Assembly: GCA_019058365.1 (NCBI GenBank)
Contig: JAHPZE010000005.1
Coordinates: 161,619 to 225,618 of the forward strand
Direction: 5' to 3'
Length of the DNA stretch: 64,000 nt
From: Promethearchaeota archaeon
GTDB taxonomy: Archaea; Asgardarchaeota; Lokiarchaeia; Sigyniarchaeales; SOKP01
How positions within the stretch are numbered: position 1 is the first letter of the stretch; each line of letters starts with the position of its first letter. The notes under the pieces were generated by a model. The model ran no database searches. It had not been told where the DNA came from and worked only from the letters and a program-made list of their open reading frames with translations. Positions 17,983-26,519 of this stretch are shown here, piece by piece. A program made the position numbers and the translations under genes.

Positions 17983-18059
17983 GGGCCCGTGGTCTAGCTC
18001 GGTATGACGTCCGCTTGACGTGCGGAAGGTCGTGCGTTCAAATCGCGCCGGGCCCACCA
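17983..18059 (+). tRNA. trnV: tRNA-Val (GAC) with encoded CCA
   Basis: The acceptor stem GGGCCCG pairs with CGGGCCC at 18049-18055. The anticodon stem TCCGC/GCGGA encloses the loop TTGACGT, giving anticodon GAC. The T-arm is GTGCG-TTCAAAT-CGCGC. The discriminator is A, followed by a genomically encoded CCA. No intron is present. Confidence 0.95.
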
Positions 18060-18083
18060 TTTAATAATTAGGGTAACAGAAAG

Positions 18084-18563
18084 ATGCCAATAAGAATTCG
18101 ATGGACTTCAAAGGAGTATTTTGGTTTCCTCCTGCTTTTATTAGGAATGAGTGGAATGTTCCAATTATTTTTTATATTTATAGGTCAATATTTCTTAGCG
18201 ATGGGAAATCATATCGTAGTAATTTTAATTCCAATTGGAATTTGGGTGGCAATATTCTATGCGACTCTTATTATATTTGAAAGTTATGCTCAAGTTGAGA
18301 GAAGAGAAAAATTGAGGTCTCAATTTCTTAAATCAAAAATCAAGAGTTCTACTCTAAATAGATTTTTAAGTGCTCCAATAACTAAACCGTTATTAATAAT
18401 TCTCATCTTTTTTAGCATTTTTTTCTTTAGTATTTTCTCTATCTCTATATTATTCTTAGATAATACTATAGCATTTTTAACCGCGGAAATTCTAAGTGCG
18501 ATATTTTGTCTACTTATTGCAAATTTAATAGAAAAAAATTACGGTCGAGTTAAAAGATATTAA
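18084..18563 (+). CDS. Small four-helix membrane protein, unknown
   Basis: The 159-residue protein has about four membrane helices (FGFLLLLLGMSGMFQLFFIF, IVVILIPIGIWVAIFYATLI, PLLIILIFFSIFFFSIFSIS and IAFLTAEILSAIFCLLIAN). A basic cytoplasmic loop (ERREKLRSQFLKSKIKS) lies between helices two and three. The family is not recognised. It starts 24 nt after tRNA-Val. Confidence 0.6.
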   Translation: MPIRIRWTSKEYFGFLLLLLGMSGMFQLFFIFIGQYFLAMGNHIVVILIPIGIWVAIFYATLIIFESYAQVERREKLRSQFLKSKIKSSTLNRFLSAPITKPLLIILIFFSIFFFSIFSISILFLDNTIAFLTAEILSAIFCLLIANLIEKNYGRVKRY

Positions 18564-18701
18564 ACCTATGCTCTAATTTAAACGACCTATTATTTTAGAG
18601 CAAATTTATTAAGTAATAAGACAATATTTGTTGTATAAAAATAAGATTGTAAAAGATCAATCTTTTAAATATAACTCTATTCAATTACTTTTTTTCAAAA
18701 T

Positions 18702-19550
18702 ATGGCGAGAATCGAAATACGCTGTCCAATTTGTGCGCAATGGGAATATATAGAGATTGCAGATGATGCTACCAAAAATGTTACAAAAGGTCTTTTAGCG
18801 ATTAACATTGCAGCGGGAATGATATGCGAACATTCGTTTATTGCATATGTAGATAAAAATTTAATTGTGAGAGATTGTTTAGTAGCAGACTTCAAAATCG
18901 AACTATCAGAAAGTGCCCCAACAGCAGATGATAAAGAAATTGTTATTCCAGAAACTGAAACTATTAAACTTGATTTAATTAAGTTAAATATTCCTGATAT
19001 ATTAATGGTGAATATTATCAAAACCATCTTTTTAGGAAAGAGAGTAGTAATACTTTCAGATCAGGAATTCCTCTATAATCACCTTATAAATTTCTTTAAA
19101 TCAATAATGGAAAATACATTTAAATTTGATTTAAAAATTATTTCTGAGTTAGAATATAAAAAAAAAAAGAAAGAATACAAGGAACATCTTGTCTTTAAGA
19201 ATCGTGAAATAGTTAGAGATAAGGAAAAAATTATTAATCCGAAAAAGTTAGAATTCGAGAAAGCAATGGTACAAAAGTTCACAAATGAATACGATTTAAT
19301 GGCGGGGGTTATCATATTAAGAAACGAAATAAAAAAATGCTATGAGTTTTCTAAATCCATAGCTGAACTCATTCAAAATAAAGAAGGAAAAGCAATAACA
19401 TCTAAATTAATTATCGACCATATCTTAAAAAAACACGGGGAACGAATACAAAAACCCTATATATCTTCTTTAATTGACATCATTCATAACTATTTTAAAG
19501 TCGAAGTTCCTAAAATTAGTGGAGTGACAGATCTACTTGGATTTCTATAG
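18702..19550 (+). CDS. Zinc-ribbon-like protein, Asgard type, unknown
   Basis: The 282-residue protein opens with a probable zinc-binding module: IEIRCPICAQWEYIEI, then GMICEHSFIAYVDKNL and VRDCLVADF. This gives Cys pairs in CPIC plus later Cys and His. The remaining 200 residues are helix-rich and charged, with a middle block KRVVILSDQEFLYNHLINFF. The final helical region (SKLIIDHILKKHGERI) could be a winged helix. I do not recognise a function. The N-terminal module is of a kind I associate with Asgard proteins next to GTPase-related genes, but that is recollection, not proof. Confidence 0.6.
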   Translation: MARIEIRCPICAQWEYIEIADDATKNVTKGLLAINIAAGMICEHSFIAYVDKNLIVRDCLVADFKIELSESAPTADDKEIVIPETETIKLDLIKLNIPDILMVNIIKTIFLGKRVVILSDQEFLYNHLINFFKSIMENTFKFDLKIISELEYKKKKKEYKEHLVFKNREIVRDKEKIINPKKLEFEKAMVQKFTNEYDLMAGVIILRNEIKKCYEFSKSIAELIQNKEGKAITSKLIIDHILKKHGERIQKPYISSLIDIIHNYFKVEVPKISGVTDLLGFL

Positions 19551-19684
19551 ATCTCAACGAAAGGGATTATAAGTTATATTTATGAATTAAAAAAAGAAAT
19601 AAAGGTAAATAGACGTAGATTATTTTCAATAATGAGAAATTTCTTACATCTAATTTAATAAGACTAATTGATATTTATACAATA

Positions 19685-20032
19685 ATGATCCAAAAAGTTA
19701 AAATGCTTAAGAAGAAGCATTTAAAAGAACTAAAACAAGAATTAAGACGTGTCCTCTCAGAATTAATTAAATTGGGTGCCTTAAAAATTATACAATTTGG
19801 ATCATCTGTTAAAGAGGAATTAAGTTTAACTAGTGATATTGATTTAATTGTAATTATTGAAACAAAACAAAATTATATCGAACGATCAGCAGAAATTTAT
19901 AAAAAAGTAAAACCTAAGGAGATTGATTTGCTAGTCTATACCCCAATTGAGTTTAAACGCATGGCAGGGGAAAATTTATTTATTCAACATATTTTAAAAG
20001 AAGGAAAGGTGATTTATGAGCAAAATAAATAA
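19685..20032 (+). CDS. MntA-like minimal nucleotidyltransferase (antitoxin)
   Basis: The 115-residue protein has the pol-beta-type nucleotidyltransferase signature IIQFGSSVKEELSLTSDIDL: GS, then nine residues to SDxD. KEIDLLVYTPIEF supplies the third acidic residue. These minimal enzymes pair with HEPN proteins. In the MntA/HepT type the nucleotidyltransferase inactivates the HEPN RNase toxin by AMPylation. The downstream HEPN gene overlaps its end by 17 nt, the usual arrangement. The HEPN partner is frameshifted here (see 20016-20428). Confidence 0.85.
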   Translation: MIQKVKMLKKKHLKELKQELRRVLSELIKLGALKIIQFGSSVKEELSLTSDIDLIVIIETKQNYIERSAEIYKKVKPKEIDLLVYTPIEFKRMAGENLFIQHILKEGKVIYEQNK

Positions 20033-20428
20033 ATATTCTAAGGAAGCAAATAGATGGTTTGAACAAGCATTAGAAGATTTGAAAAGTGCTAAAATTTTAT
20101 TTGAAAATGAACGCTATTACCTTGTCTGTTTTATATCTCAACAAATTGTTGAAAAAGCTTTAAAATCTGTGATTTATTTTAATAAAGAAGATCTTGTTCT
20201 AGGACATTCAGTTAAGAAATTAGCAGACTGGGCTGGCACTTTCGATAAAAGTTTATAAATTTAGGGGAGGATATATCTATCTTAGATAGTTATTATATTC
20301 CGACTAAATATCCTAATGGATTACCCGAGGGAATACCTGCTGAAGTATTTAATAGGAGAGCAGCTAATTATCCATTAGATTTAGCTGAAAGGACTATTAA
20401 AATAGTAAAATCTTATCTAAACTTATAA
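20016..20428 (+). pseudogene. HEPN-domain toxin (HepT-like), frameshifted
   Basis: The frame starting at 20016 encodes the HEPN N-terminal half (EANRWFEQALEDLKSAKILF, then YYLVCFISQQIVEKALKSV and LVLGHSVKKLADWAG). It hits a stop at 20256-20258. From 20258 a shifted frame continues the domain: [19 protein letters not shown], then [12 protein letters not shown] and [15 protein letters not shown], stopping at 20426-20428. A one-base deletion near 20255 explains the break; the intact product would be about 137 residues. Loss of the toxin with retention of the antitoxin is a common decay route. An assembly or read error in the T/A-rich stretch is the alternative. Confidence 0.82.
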
Positions 20429-20453
20429 AAACACAGTCATTTTCGTGAAACAA
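20394..20453 (+). repeat. 60-bp direct repeat, copy 1 (end of HEPN gene)
   Basis: This stretch covers the last codons of the HEPN frame and about 25 nt beyond the stop. It matches 21778-21837 in the same orientation with one mismatch (C versus A at the middle of an A run). The copies are 1,384 bp apart. Confidence 0.92.
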
Positions 20454-20666
20454 GAATTATAGTTTAAAAGAAGTATAAAATTGATACTCTAATTAACCAC
20501 TTTCTTTAACTGAATTTGTAAATTCACAAAATAGAGCCAAAATTTAATTTTATAAAAGGTAATATTATTAAAAAGATTTTTTTAAAAATTTGAAAATTAG
20601 AGAACGGTATTTGTTTATTTAAATACAAATAAAATATACAAAGAATAAGGTATCACATTAAAACTA

Positions 20667-20888
20667 GTGATTTATTTGAAGTTACCGAAAGAACTACAAG
20701 AAAAATTAAATAGAAAAAAAATTATTCCACTGATTCCAAAAAAACATTATTATCCAGTCTGTAATATTGAAATACATTGGACTCCTACAAATATTCCAAA
20801 CATTTTCAAAGGAAATTGTCCTAAATGCAATATGGAATTTACTCATGTTAATGGAAATATTATCGGTGGCATAAAAGTTTCACAGTGA
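20667..20888 (+). CDS. Small zinc-ribbon protein
   Basis: The 73-residue ORF starts at GTG. It has YYPVCNIEIHW and, after 15 residues, GNCPKCNMEFTH, which gives three Cys and nearby His that could bind one zinc. The N-terminal part (LKLPKELQEKLNRKKIIPL) is amphipathic. No family is recognised. It lies between the two 60-bp repeats. The start is uncertain and the ORF could be a fragment. Confidence 0.45.
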   Translation: MIYLKLPKELQEKLNRKKIIPLIPKKHYYPVCNIEIHWTPTNIPNIFKGNCPKCNMEFTHVNGNIIGGIKVSQ

Positions 20889-21020
20889 GAATTTTAAGGT
20901 ATAAGAATAAGAAATTAATACCAGAAAAGTTTATATCTATTTCAATGTATAGAAATATATAAATAAGTATTGTTTTAGAAAGATTTAAAGGTAAAAATTA
21001 AAAGAATGGGTTGAAAAAGT

Positions 21021-21320
21021 ATGGGAGAAAGCTTATACGGAAAATGTGGCATCGCTACAGTTTCTTCTGGGCTTATAATTTTTATTATTGCTTTTTTTGT
21101 TTCTTCGACATTTGGTTGGTTAATGCCTGAAATTGTTATTATGCTTTTGGTATTTGGGTTTATAATTGATATTGGAGGAATTGTCTTAGGAAAAATTGGT
21201 ATTAAAAAAGATGATTTAAGAGAAAATGCAATAAGAGCATTAATTGCTGGAATTATTTTTTTGATTGTAGGAATTTTATTAATTATTATTAATATAAATA
21301 TTAGAGCAATGTTAGGGTAA
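21021..21320 (+). CDS. Small membrane protein, three helices
   Basis: The 99-residue protein has three hydrophobic helices: SGLIIFIIAFFVSSTFGWL, IVIMLLVFGFIIDIGGIVLG and ALIAGIIFLIVGILLIIINI. A short polar loop (KIGIKKDDLRENAIR) lies between the second and third. Many small archaeal membrane proteins look like this and no function can be assigned. The start MGESLYGKCG is plausible, although GTTGAAAAAGT just upstream is not a strong ribosome-binding site. Confidence 0.6.
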   Translation: MGESLYGKCGIATVSSGLIIFIIAFFVSSTFGWLMPEIVIMLLVFGFIIDIGGIVLGKIGIKKDDLRENAIRALIAGIIFLIVGILLIIININIRAMLG

Positions 21321-21552
21321 TTAATGTTTTAAAATAAATTTTTAATAATATTACGATTTATAAGAAAGAATTTTTGTTCTACTCAGTAAATTCAAATACT
21401 AAGCTAAGGAAAATATTACCAATTATAAAGAAAGGTAATATTATCAAATTAAATGGTAAATTTACTAACACTCAGAAATATTATTTTAATTTAAAAATAT
21501 AGTCTTTGAGAATTATTCTAAGTAATTTTAATTATTATGATTTGAATCAATC

Positions 21553-21783
21553 TATAATGCTATTAATTTAAAAGCCTGCATTTTTTTAATTTTATTGACA
21601 ATCCATTCTTTTCCATGTACTTTATCATGAGGGGGTTCTTTTCCGAATATATACCATATTTATATACAACATCGGTCATAGCTTGCACATTCTCATGCTT
21701 AGCTTTATTAGGAATGCCCAAAACACCACAATCTACAAGATATCCTTCACCATTCTTACAATCTTCAATACATTTTTCTATTA
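21553..21783 (-). pseudogene. C-terminal remnant, possibly UroD-like methyltransferase
   Basis: On the minus strand the frame reads IEKCIEDCKNGEGYLVDCG, then VLGIPNKAKHENVQAMTDVV and YKYGIYSE. A one-base shift then leads to GKEPPHDKVHGKEWIVNKI and KKMQAFKLIAL before a stop. The first part resembles the C-terminus of uroporphyrinogen-decarboxylase-type corrinoid methyltransferases (MtaA-like), but this family call is tentative. The remnant begins exactly where the second 60-bp repeat ends, so its 5' part was probably lost by recombination. Confidence 0.5.
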
Positions 21784-21837
21784 AAATAGTAAAATCTTAT
21801 CTAAACTTATAAAAAAACAGTCATTTTCGTGAAACAA
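21778..21837 (+). repeat. 60-bp direct repeat, copy 2
   Basis: This copy matches 20394-20453 except for one base. Here it is not preceded by HEPN coding sequence but by the antisense remnant at 21553-21783, so the junction is a recombination scar. Confidence 0.92.
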
Positions 21838-21994
21838 ACCTTTTACGTTGTTTACTATATTTCTCTTTAATATGGAATGAAAGCAAAATTTTATGGTATA
21901 TGGGGAGAATCGGAAAATTTTTGGGATTAACAAATATATTTATACAGAATTCCCTTAATATTCCTTATATTCAAATTAGAATTCCTTTTAAAAA

Positions 21995-22249
21995 ATGAGA
22001 TTTCATAAAGATTATCCAAAAATGCCATTCGTATATCATCAAGAAATTTTTGAATGCTTTTCTGAGCCCCATTCTTTAATTAACACCTCTTTAGATAGAA
22101 ATCAGTTTGATTGTGCGCATTGTGGTAAACCACTACACGGAAAAAGATTAAAACGTCATATAAATATATGCCAAAAAACAGCGATACATTTTTTTTGTTC
22201 TAAAGAGTGTAAAAATATGTGGTGTTTCGATACCCAAAAAGGGAGATAA
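21995..22249 (+). CDS. Small Cys/His-rich zinc protein
   Basis: The 84-residue protein carries two zinc-binding groups in its C-terminal half. The first is CAHCGKPLHGKRLKRHINIC (C..C..H..C) and the second HFFCSKECKNMWCF. The second resembles a TRASH/MYM-type treble clef (FCSKECK). Such modules bind metals, nucleic acids or proteins. The N-terminal 40 residues are not recognisable. It sits alone between the decayed region and the convergent MBL gene. Confidence 0.6.
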   Translation: MRFHKDYPKMPFVYHQEIFECFSEPHSLINTSLDRNQFDCAHCGKPLHGKRLKRHINICQKTAIHFFCSKECKNMWCFDTQKGR

Positions 22250-22285
22250 ATTTAAAAATATTTTTTATCTTTTTATAAAAAAAAC

Positions 22286-23302
22286 TTATAGATGAAATTC
22301 AGTTCCAACTATTCCAAAAGTATGAGATGGATGTCTCGACATGATTTTATTAAATTCAAAACCAGTGCAGTGCATTCCACACGTTATTTCTGGATTTAAT
22401 CCTTCAATAAACCGAACTGATTCTTCAATATCTTCCGTTTTTTCCCATTCTTTATGAAATCCACCGATTATGGCATAAATTTTGTTAATCCCAGTTAATT
22501 TCTGCCCATGTTTTATAGTATTTACTATCCCTGTGTGTCCACATCCCGTAATTACTACAAGTCCTTTGTCCTTAACATTAATATAGATTGATATTTCGTC
22601 TCTAAATGTATTTTCTTCAAATTCTTTTCTACTTTTCATCAAATAGATCCCTTTTGTTAGTTCTCTGTCATCAAAAACTTCAATTTCTCCACTTGTAGCG
22701 ATCCCGGCTGATAATTTAATAGGATTTTGAGCCTCAATGATTTTAAGTTTATATTGCTTGACTAAATTTTCAATAATATTTCTATTCAAGGAGGGTAATT
22801 TAATACTAAAAAGAAATGCATTTTGTTTTTGTAATTCACTAAATTTCTCTGTTAATGTTTCTGGAGAGTAAAACTCTTGATTTGATTTAGGAACTAGAAT
22901 TGTGTTTTGATTATAAGAATTTGGAGTTAAAATTATCTCGCATCCTTCTTTTAATTTAGGAAGGACATTTATCAATCCACCAAAATGATCCATGTGCCCA
23001 TGACTTAAGATCAGTTTATCATAATCCTTGAAATCTATACTCATGCCTTCTGCGTTAGATATTATAGAATTTTTGGGTCCTCCCGTATCTAATAGATACT
23101 TTTTTGTCTCCTCTCCTTGTTTTATTTCAATACTCATAGCAAGCCCATGTTCTGCTAAATATTTACTTGCATTAGTATGAGGTTGTATAACTTTTCCTCC
23201 AAATTTTTCTTCAGTTAATAATGTTGAAAGAGTTGTATTTGTGGTCAAAATTCTAATCGTTAAATTACCACTTTCAATACCATCTGATATATTTATACTC
23301 AT
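22286..23302 (-). CDS. MBL-fold metallohydrolase, dihydropterin-synthase-like (MJ0301 type)
   Basis: The 338-residue protein has the metallo-beta-lactamase motif SHGHMDHFGG (near residue 99-108), which supplies His/Asp zinc ligands, with VITGCGHTGIVN and AIIGGFHKEW providing the remaining His. The layout (long N-terminal part with HGLAMSIEIKQGEETKKYLLD, then LDTGG) is that of the group annotated as 7,8-dihydropterin-6-yl-methyl-4-(beta-D-ribofuranosyl)aminobenzene 5'-phosphate synthase, linked to tetrahydromethanopterin synthesis. The real substrate of many members is unknown. Confidence 0.82.
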   Translation of the reverse strand: MSINISDGIESGNLTIRILTTNTTLSTLLTEEKFGGKVIQPHTNASKYLAEHGLAMSIEIKQGEETKKYLLDTGGPKNSIISNAEGMSIDFKDYDKLILSHGHMDHFGGLINVLPKLKEGCEIILTPNSYNQNTILVPKSNQEFYSPETLTEKFSELQKQNAFLFSIKLPSLNRNIIENLVKQYKLKIIEAQNPIKLSAGIATSGEIEVFDDRELTKGIYLMKSRKEFEENTFRDEISIYINVKDKGLVVITGCGHTGIVNTIKHGQKLTGINKIYAIIGGFHKEWEKTEDIEESVRFIEGLNPEITCGMHCTGFEFNKIMSRHPSHTFGIVGTEFHL

Positions 23303-23520
23303 TTTAGACTCCTAATTATTAGATTAATATTTTATAATATCATCTATTTTTTTTATATTTAATTCAATTCATCTCTTCTTTTATTAAAAAGAAGCCTATT
23401 TTTTTGATTATTATTTTCCAGACTTCTTCTCTTTCTTCCTTGAAAGAAGTATTCAATTTGTCTTATAATATCTTAATTTCTTCATGGAGTTATATCCCTT
23501 TTTAAAACGAATAAGATAGA

Positions 23521-23622
23521 TGCGCCGCCCGGGAATTGAACCCGGGTCGCCAGGTAATTGCGAACAATGCCTTTTTCATGGTTCATGGCAACCTGGCATA
23601 CTTACCACTATACTAGCAGCGC
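23521..23622 (-). tRNA. trnG: tRNA-Gly (GCC) with 30-nt intron
   Basis: The acceptor stem GCGCTGC pairs with GCGGCGC and the discriminator is A. The anticodon stem is CCAGG/CCTGG and the T-arm CCGGG-TTCAATT-CCCGG. The anticodon loop is split between positions 37 and 38 by an intron at 23556-23585. The junctions fold as a canonical bulge-helix-bulge: outer helix GAAC/GTTC, bulge CAT, central helix TTGC/GCAA, bulge TTA. Removing the intron leaves TTGCCAA with anticodon GCC. CCA is not encoded. Confidence 0.93.
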
Positions 23623-23685
23623 ATAATTATTAATAATAAGAATATATTAAAAAATTAAAATTTAATGATTCTTTGAAAATCTGAG

Positions 23686-24714
23686 TTATTGTACAATTTC
23701 GGATATAACTTGTTTGATAGTGTTATTGTTTACAAAATCCTCTAATTCTTGGAGACTCTTAGGTAAACCCTCTCGGACACCTATTTCCAAACATTCTAAG
23801 TAAGACATAGCAGTTGCCATTTTTGATGTTTTCTCAAGAGAGAAATTATTTAGTCGGGAGATTAAGATTCCAGTTAGAAACGCGTCTCCCGCTCCCGTTG
23901 TATCCATAATTGAATCTTCTGCACTATAAACTCCACTATTTATAATAGTCTTTCCATCTGAGATAATTGAACCATTAGGGCCATCAGTTATAGAGATTAA
24001 TTTAATTCCCATGTCCAAGAAATTTTTAATCATAAGAGTTTTTTTATTTTCTCCAGTAAATTCTTGGGCTTCTTCTAAATTCATAGATACTACATCAGAA
24101 TTGGAAATTAGAATTTTTGCCCAATGTGAAGCATTTTTTATAATTGACATACTAGGAGCAGCAAAAACCATACCACCCTTGTCTTTTGTCAATGTTATTG
24201 CTTTTTCTATAGCTTTACACCCATCATCAGAAGTTAAAGATGTCCAAGCGAATGCTTTAACATTCCCAAATAATTTTTCGTTAATATCTGAAGGTTCTAA
24301 TAGATTATTAGCACCTTTATAAGCAAGAATACTTCGATCTTTTCCCCATGGAGTTCTTAATATTATGGATAACGCTGTTGTATCTCTCTCAGTTTGAATT
24401 ACTTGAGATAGGTCTACACCCCGCTTCCTTAAATCGGTAAGACAAATTTCTGCTGAAAAATCGTTACCCATTACGCCAATATAAGCACTATTTAATCCTA
24501 GCATTGAACCATTTGCAGCAATATTAGCACCTGACCCGCCTGGTACAAATCTAACACTTTTAACATTCAATTTACGAGAGTATTCAATCGCTGTATACTT
24601 TTTAATAATATCTTTATCGAATAATTCAAAACGTAATATATCGTCAATCTCAATCATAATATCTAAAGTGTTACTCCCAATCGCAATTAATTCTGGGAAA
24701 TTCATATTTATCAC
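23686..24714 (-). CDS. PfkB-family carbohydrate kinase
   Basis: The 342-residue protein has the ribokinase-fold signatures: the N-terminal GG motif VRFVPGGSGANIAANGSML and the C-terminal DTTGAGDAFLTGILI, whose Asp is the catalytic base. SITDGPNGSIISDGK lies in the ATP-binding region. The family phosphorylates sugars, nucleosides or sugar phosphates. The substrate cannot be read; fructose, ribose or adenosine-type kinases are all possible. The gene follows tRNA-Gly on the same strand and seems monocistronic. Confidence 0.87.
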   Translation of the reverse strand: MINMNFPELIAIGSNTLDIMIEIDDILRFELFDKDIIKKYTAIEYSRKLNVKSVRFVPGGSGANIAANGSMLGLNSAYIGVMGNDFSAEICLTDLRKRGVDLSQVIQTERDTTALSIILRTPWGKDRSILAYKGANNLLEPSDINEKLFGNVKAFAWTSLTSDDGCKAIEKAITLTKDKGGMVFAAPSMSIIKNASHWAKILISNSDVVSMNLEEAQEFTGENKKTLMIKNFLDMGIKLISITDGPNGSIISDGKTIINSGVYSAEDSIMDTTGAGDAFLTGILISRLNNFSLEKTSKMATAMSYLECLEIGVREGLPKSLQELEDFVNNNTIKQVISEIVQ

Positions 24715-24844
24715 TTAAAAAATACAAAATTTTGATTTGTAGAATAAGTTTAAAATAGACATAAATCTTTTAATAATTTTGCTAAGAAATAATTTTTAGA
24801 AAATTTGAAGATTAGATTTATTCGTTGTTTTTCATTTATTGGTA

Positions 24845-25423
24845 TCATGATTCTTCTTTACTTTTGCTAACAAGCTTTCCCATTTTTTTTGTCATGCGAT
24901 GTGTAAGCTCTAGAAAGGCTTTTTCAACATTATCTCCACTTTTAGCTGATGTTTCAATATACAAACAGCCTTCTTTTTTAGCATATTCCTCTACTTCACT
25001 CCTATCTATTATTTGACCAATTTCTGGAATTAAATCGGATTTATTCCCTATTATTACACTGGGGATATCATCAATTACTAGACTCCGCATTTCTGAAAGC
25101 CATTCTTTCATACTTGAAAATGTTTGATGTCTTGAAAGATCAAATACAACCAATGCTCCAAATGCGCCTTCGTAAAAGCTATGATGGAGAAATTTAAATT
25201 TTTCCTGACCTCCTATATCCCATATATGGAGTTTTACAAATTTTTCTGGTACGTATTCTATAGTTTTAGTTAAAAAATCAACACCAATAGTCAATTTATA
25301 TTTTAAAGTAAATTCATTGTGCACGAACCTGTTTAATAGACTCGTTTTTCCTACTGCACCGGGCCCAATAATAATAACTTTGAAGCTTAAGATGGTGCTT
25401 GTTGCATTTGAGTTGTTATTCAT
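24845..25423 (-). CDS. Ras/Rab-like small GTPase
   Basis: The 192-residue protein has all five G motifs: G1 GPGAVGKTS (residues 20-28), G2 Thr in KYKLTIGVDF, G3 WDIGGQEKF, G4 GNKSD and G5 ETSAK. GGQE with a Rab-like IGVDF switch I makes it close to eukaryotic Rab/Ras. No C-terminal prenylation Cys is present; the tail is KLVSKSKEES, so lipid anchoring is unlikely. Asgard archaea carry many such GTPases. It faces away from the ESCRT locus, 272 nt from ESCRT-III. Regulators could be the longin/roadblock-like proteins elsewhere in this window. Confidence 0.93.
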   Translation of the reverse strand: MNNNSNATSTILSFKVIIIGPGAVGKTSLLNRFVHNEFTLKYKLTIGVDFLTKTIEYVPEKFVKLHIWDIGGQEKFKFLHHSFYEGAFGALVVFDLSRHQTFSSMKEWLSEMRSLVIDDIPSVIIGNKSDLIPEIGQIIDRSEVEEYAKKEGCLYIETSAKSGDNVEKAFLELTHRMTKKMGKLVSKSKEES

Positions 25424-25695
25424 TATATATCACCAGTTGGTGCAGTAATAGACTAACCAAATTAATGGAACATTTCCTAGAGTGATACATTTTTAATGCT
25501 AATTTTAATTTTATATTAGATCTATAATTATTTGTTATGTTTTTAAGTTTAATCAAAAGTATATTATTTTTTTGAAAATATCGGGATATTGAATTATCAT
25601 CTTTACAAATAGATATTAATTAAATACTGACAATAGAATCAATTTTTATAAATTTTTGTTAAAAATATAAGCAAGTGAAAAACAAAAAAATAATT

Positions 25696-26331
25696 TTATT
25701 CGTCTGATTTCAGTCGATTTAACTCTTTCTCTAATTCGGCTATCTTTTGATCAGATGTACCAGAAGCGGCACTAGGTAAGGCAACTCCCATTTCTACTTG
25801 GATTTCGGCATCAATTTCCCCTAAAACGTCCTTGACATCAGTATCGGTAACTGCTGTATCGACCATTATGTCACTTATTCCATCAGTTGTGATTTCCTCG
25901 GTAACAGCAAAGTCTTCCATATCAACTCCAATAGAGGTCATCATTTCTGTAAGTTGAGGTATAGAAAGTTGGTTCTTTAATGCGCCTAGGCTTGCTGCAA
26001 TCCCTTTCATTACTTCAGCAACATCCTTTACTGCATGAGCTTGTTCCAATTTAAACACCATTCCTTCAAGGTTTGTTCTGAAAAGGTCAATTGCTCTAGC
26101 TTGTTTTTTTACTTGTAAATAGTTACGAGCATGAAATTCTGAACCTTGCAAATCACCTTGTTTTCGAAGATTTACAGCCTTATCTCTAGCTAGTTTTGCT
26201 GACATTTCCATTTTTTTAGTCTGTCTCGTCAGACGTTTGTTAAAAACTTTCAATTTAACTGTAGCAGTGCGGACATTATCAGTTTTTTTTCCACCAGACA
26301 GCCATTTTGAGATATCTTTTAGAAAACCCAT
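25696..26331 (-). CDS. ESCRT-III subunit, Vps2/24/46 (CHMP1)-like
   Basis: I choose the ATG at 26331 (211 residues) because MGFLKDISKWLSGGKK gives the amphipathic N-terminal helix typical of ESCRT-III; an upstream start at 26403 adds an unlikely tail. The core is a long charged hairpin (RLTRQTKKMEMSAKLARDKA, then GDLQGSEFHARNYLQVKKQA). LEGMVFKLEQAHAVKDVAEV is close to the CHMP1/Did2 pattern. An acidic linker leads to a C-terminal helix, IAELEKELNRLK, which fits a MIM1 motif that binds the Vps4 MIT domain. ESCRT-III polymers constrict membrane necks. It is divergent from vps4 across a 188-nt shared promoter region. Confidence 0.9.
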   Translation of the reverse strand: MGFLKDISKWLSGGKKTDNVRTATVKLKVFNKRLTRQTKKMEMSAKLARDKAVNLRKQGDLQGSEFHARNYLQVKKQARAIDLFRTNLEGMVFKLEQAHAVKDVAEVMKGIAASLGALKNQLSIPQLTEMMTSIGVDMEDFAVTEEITTDGISDIMVDTAVTDTDVKDVLGEIDAEIQVEMGVALPSAASGTSDQKIAELEKELNRLKSDE

Positions 26332-26519
26332 CTTTATCAAATCTAATAAGTAATTATATAATATATAAATGCTATGATTGGTATTTAATTTTTTGGAGAC
26401 CAATCATTATTCTCCTTAGGTTAAAGAGTAAATTTGATATATGCTGATAAAATTATTAATATTACTAATTGTTAAATTAGATTAGCTATAAATAATAAAA
26501 TTATTTTTATGAAGTTATT

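Noticed and set aside
23375..23394. Hairpin CTTCTTTT-ATTA-AAAAGAAG
   Set aside because: Simple A/T-rich dyad with no gene end close by in the right orientation; chance is likely.
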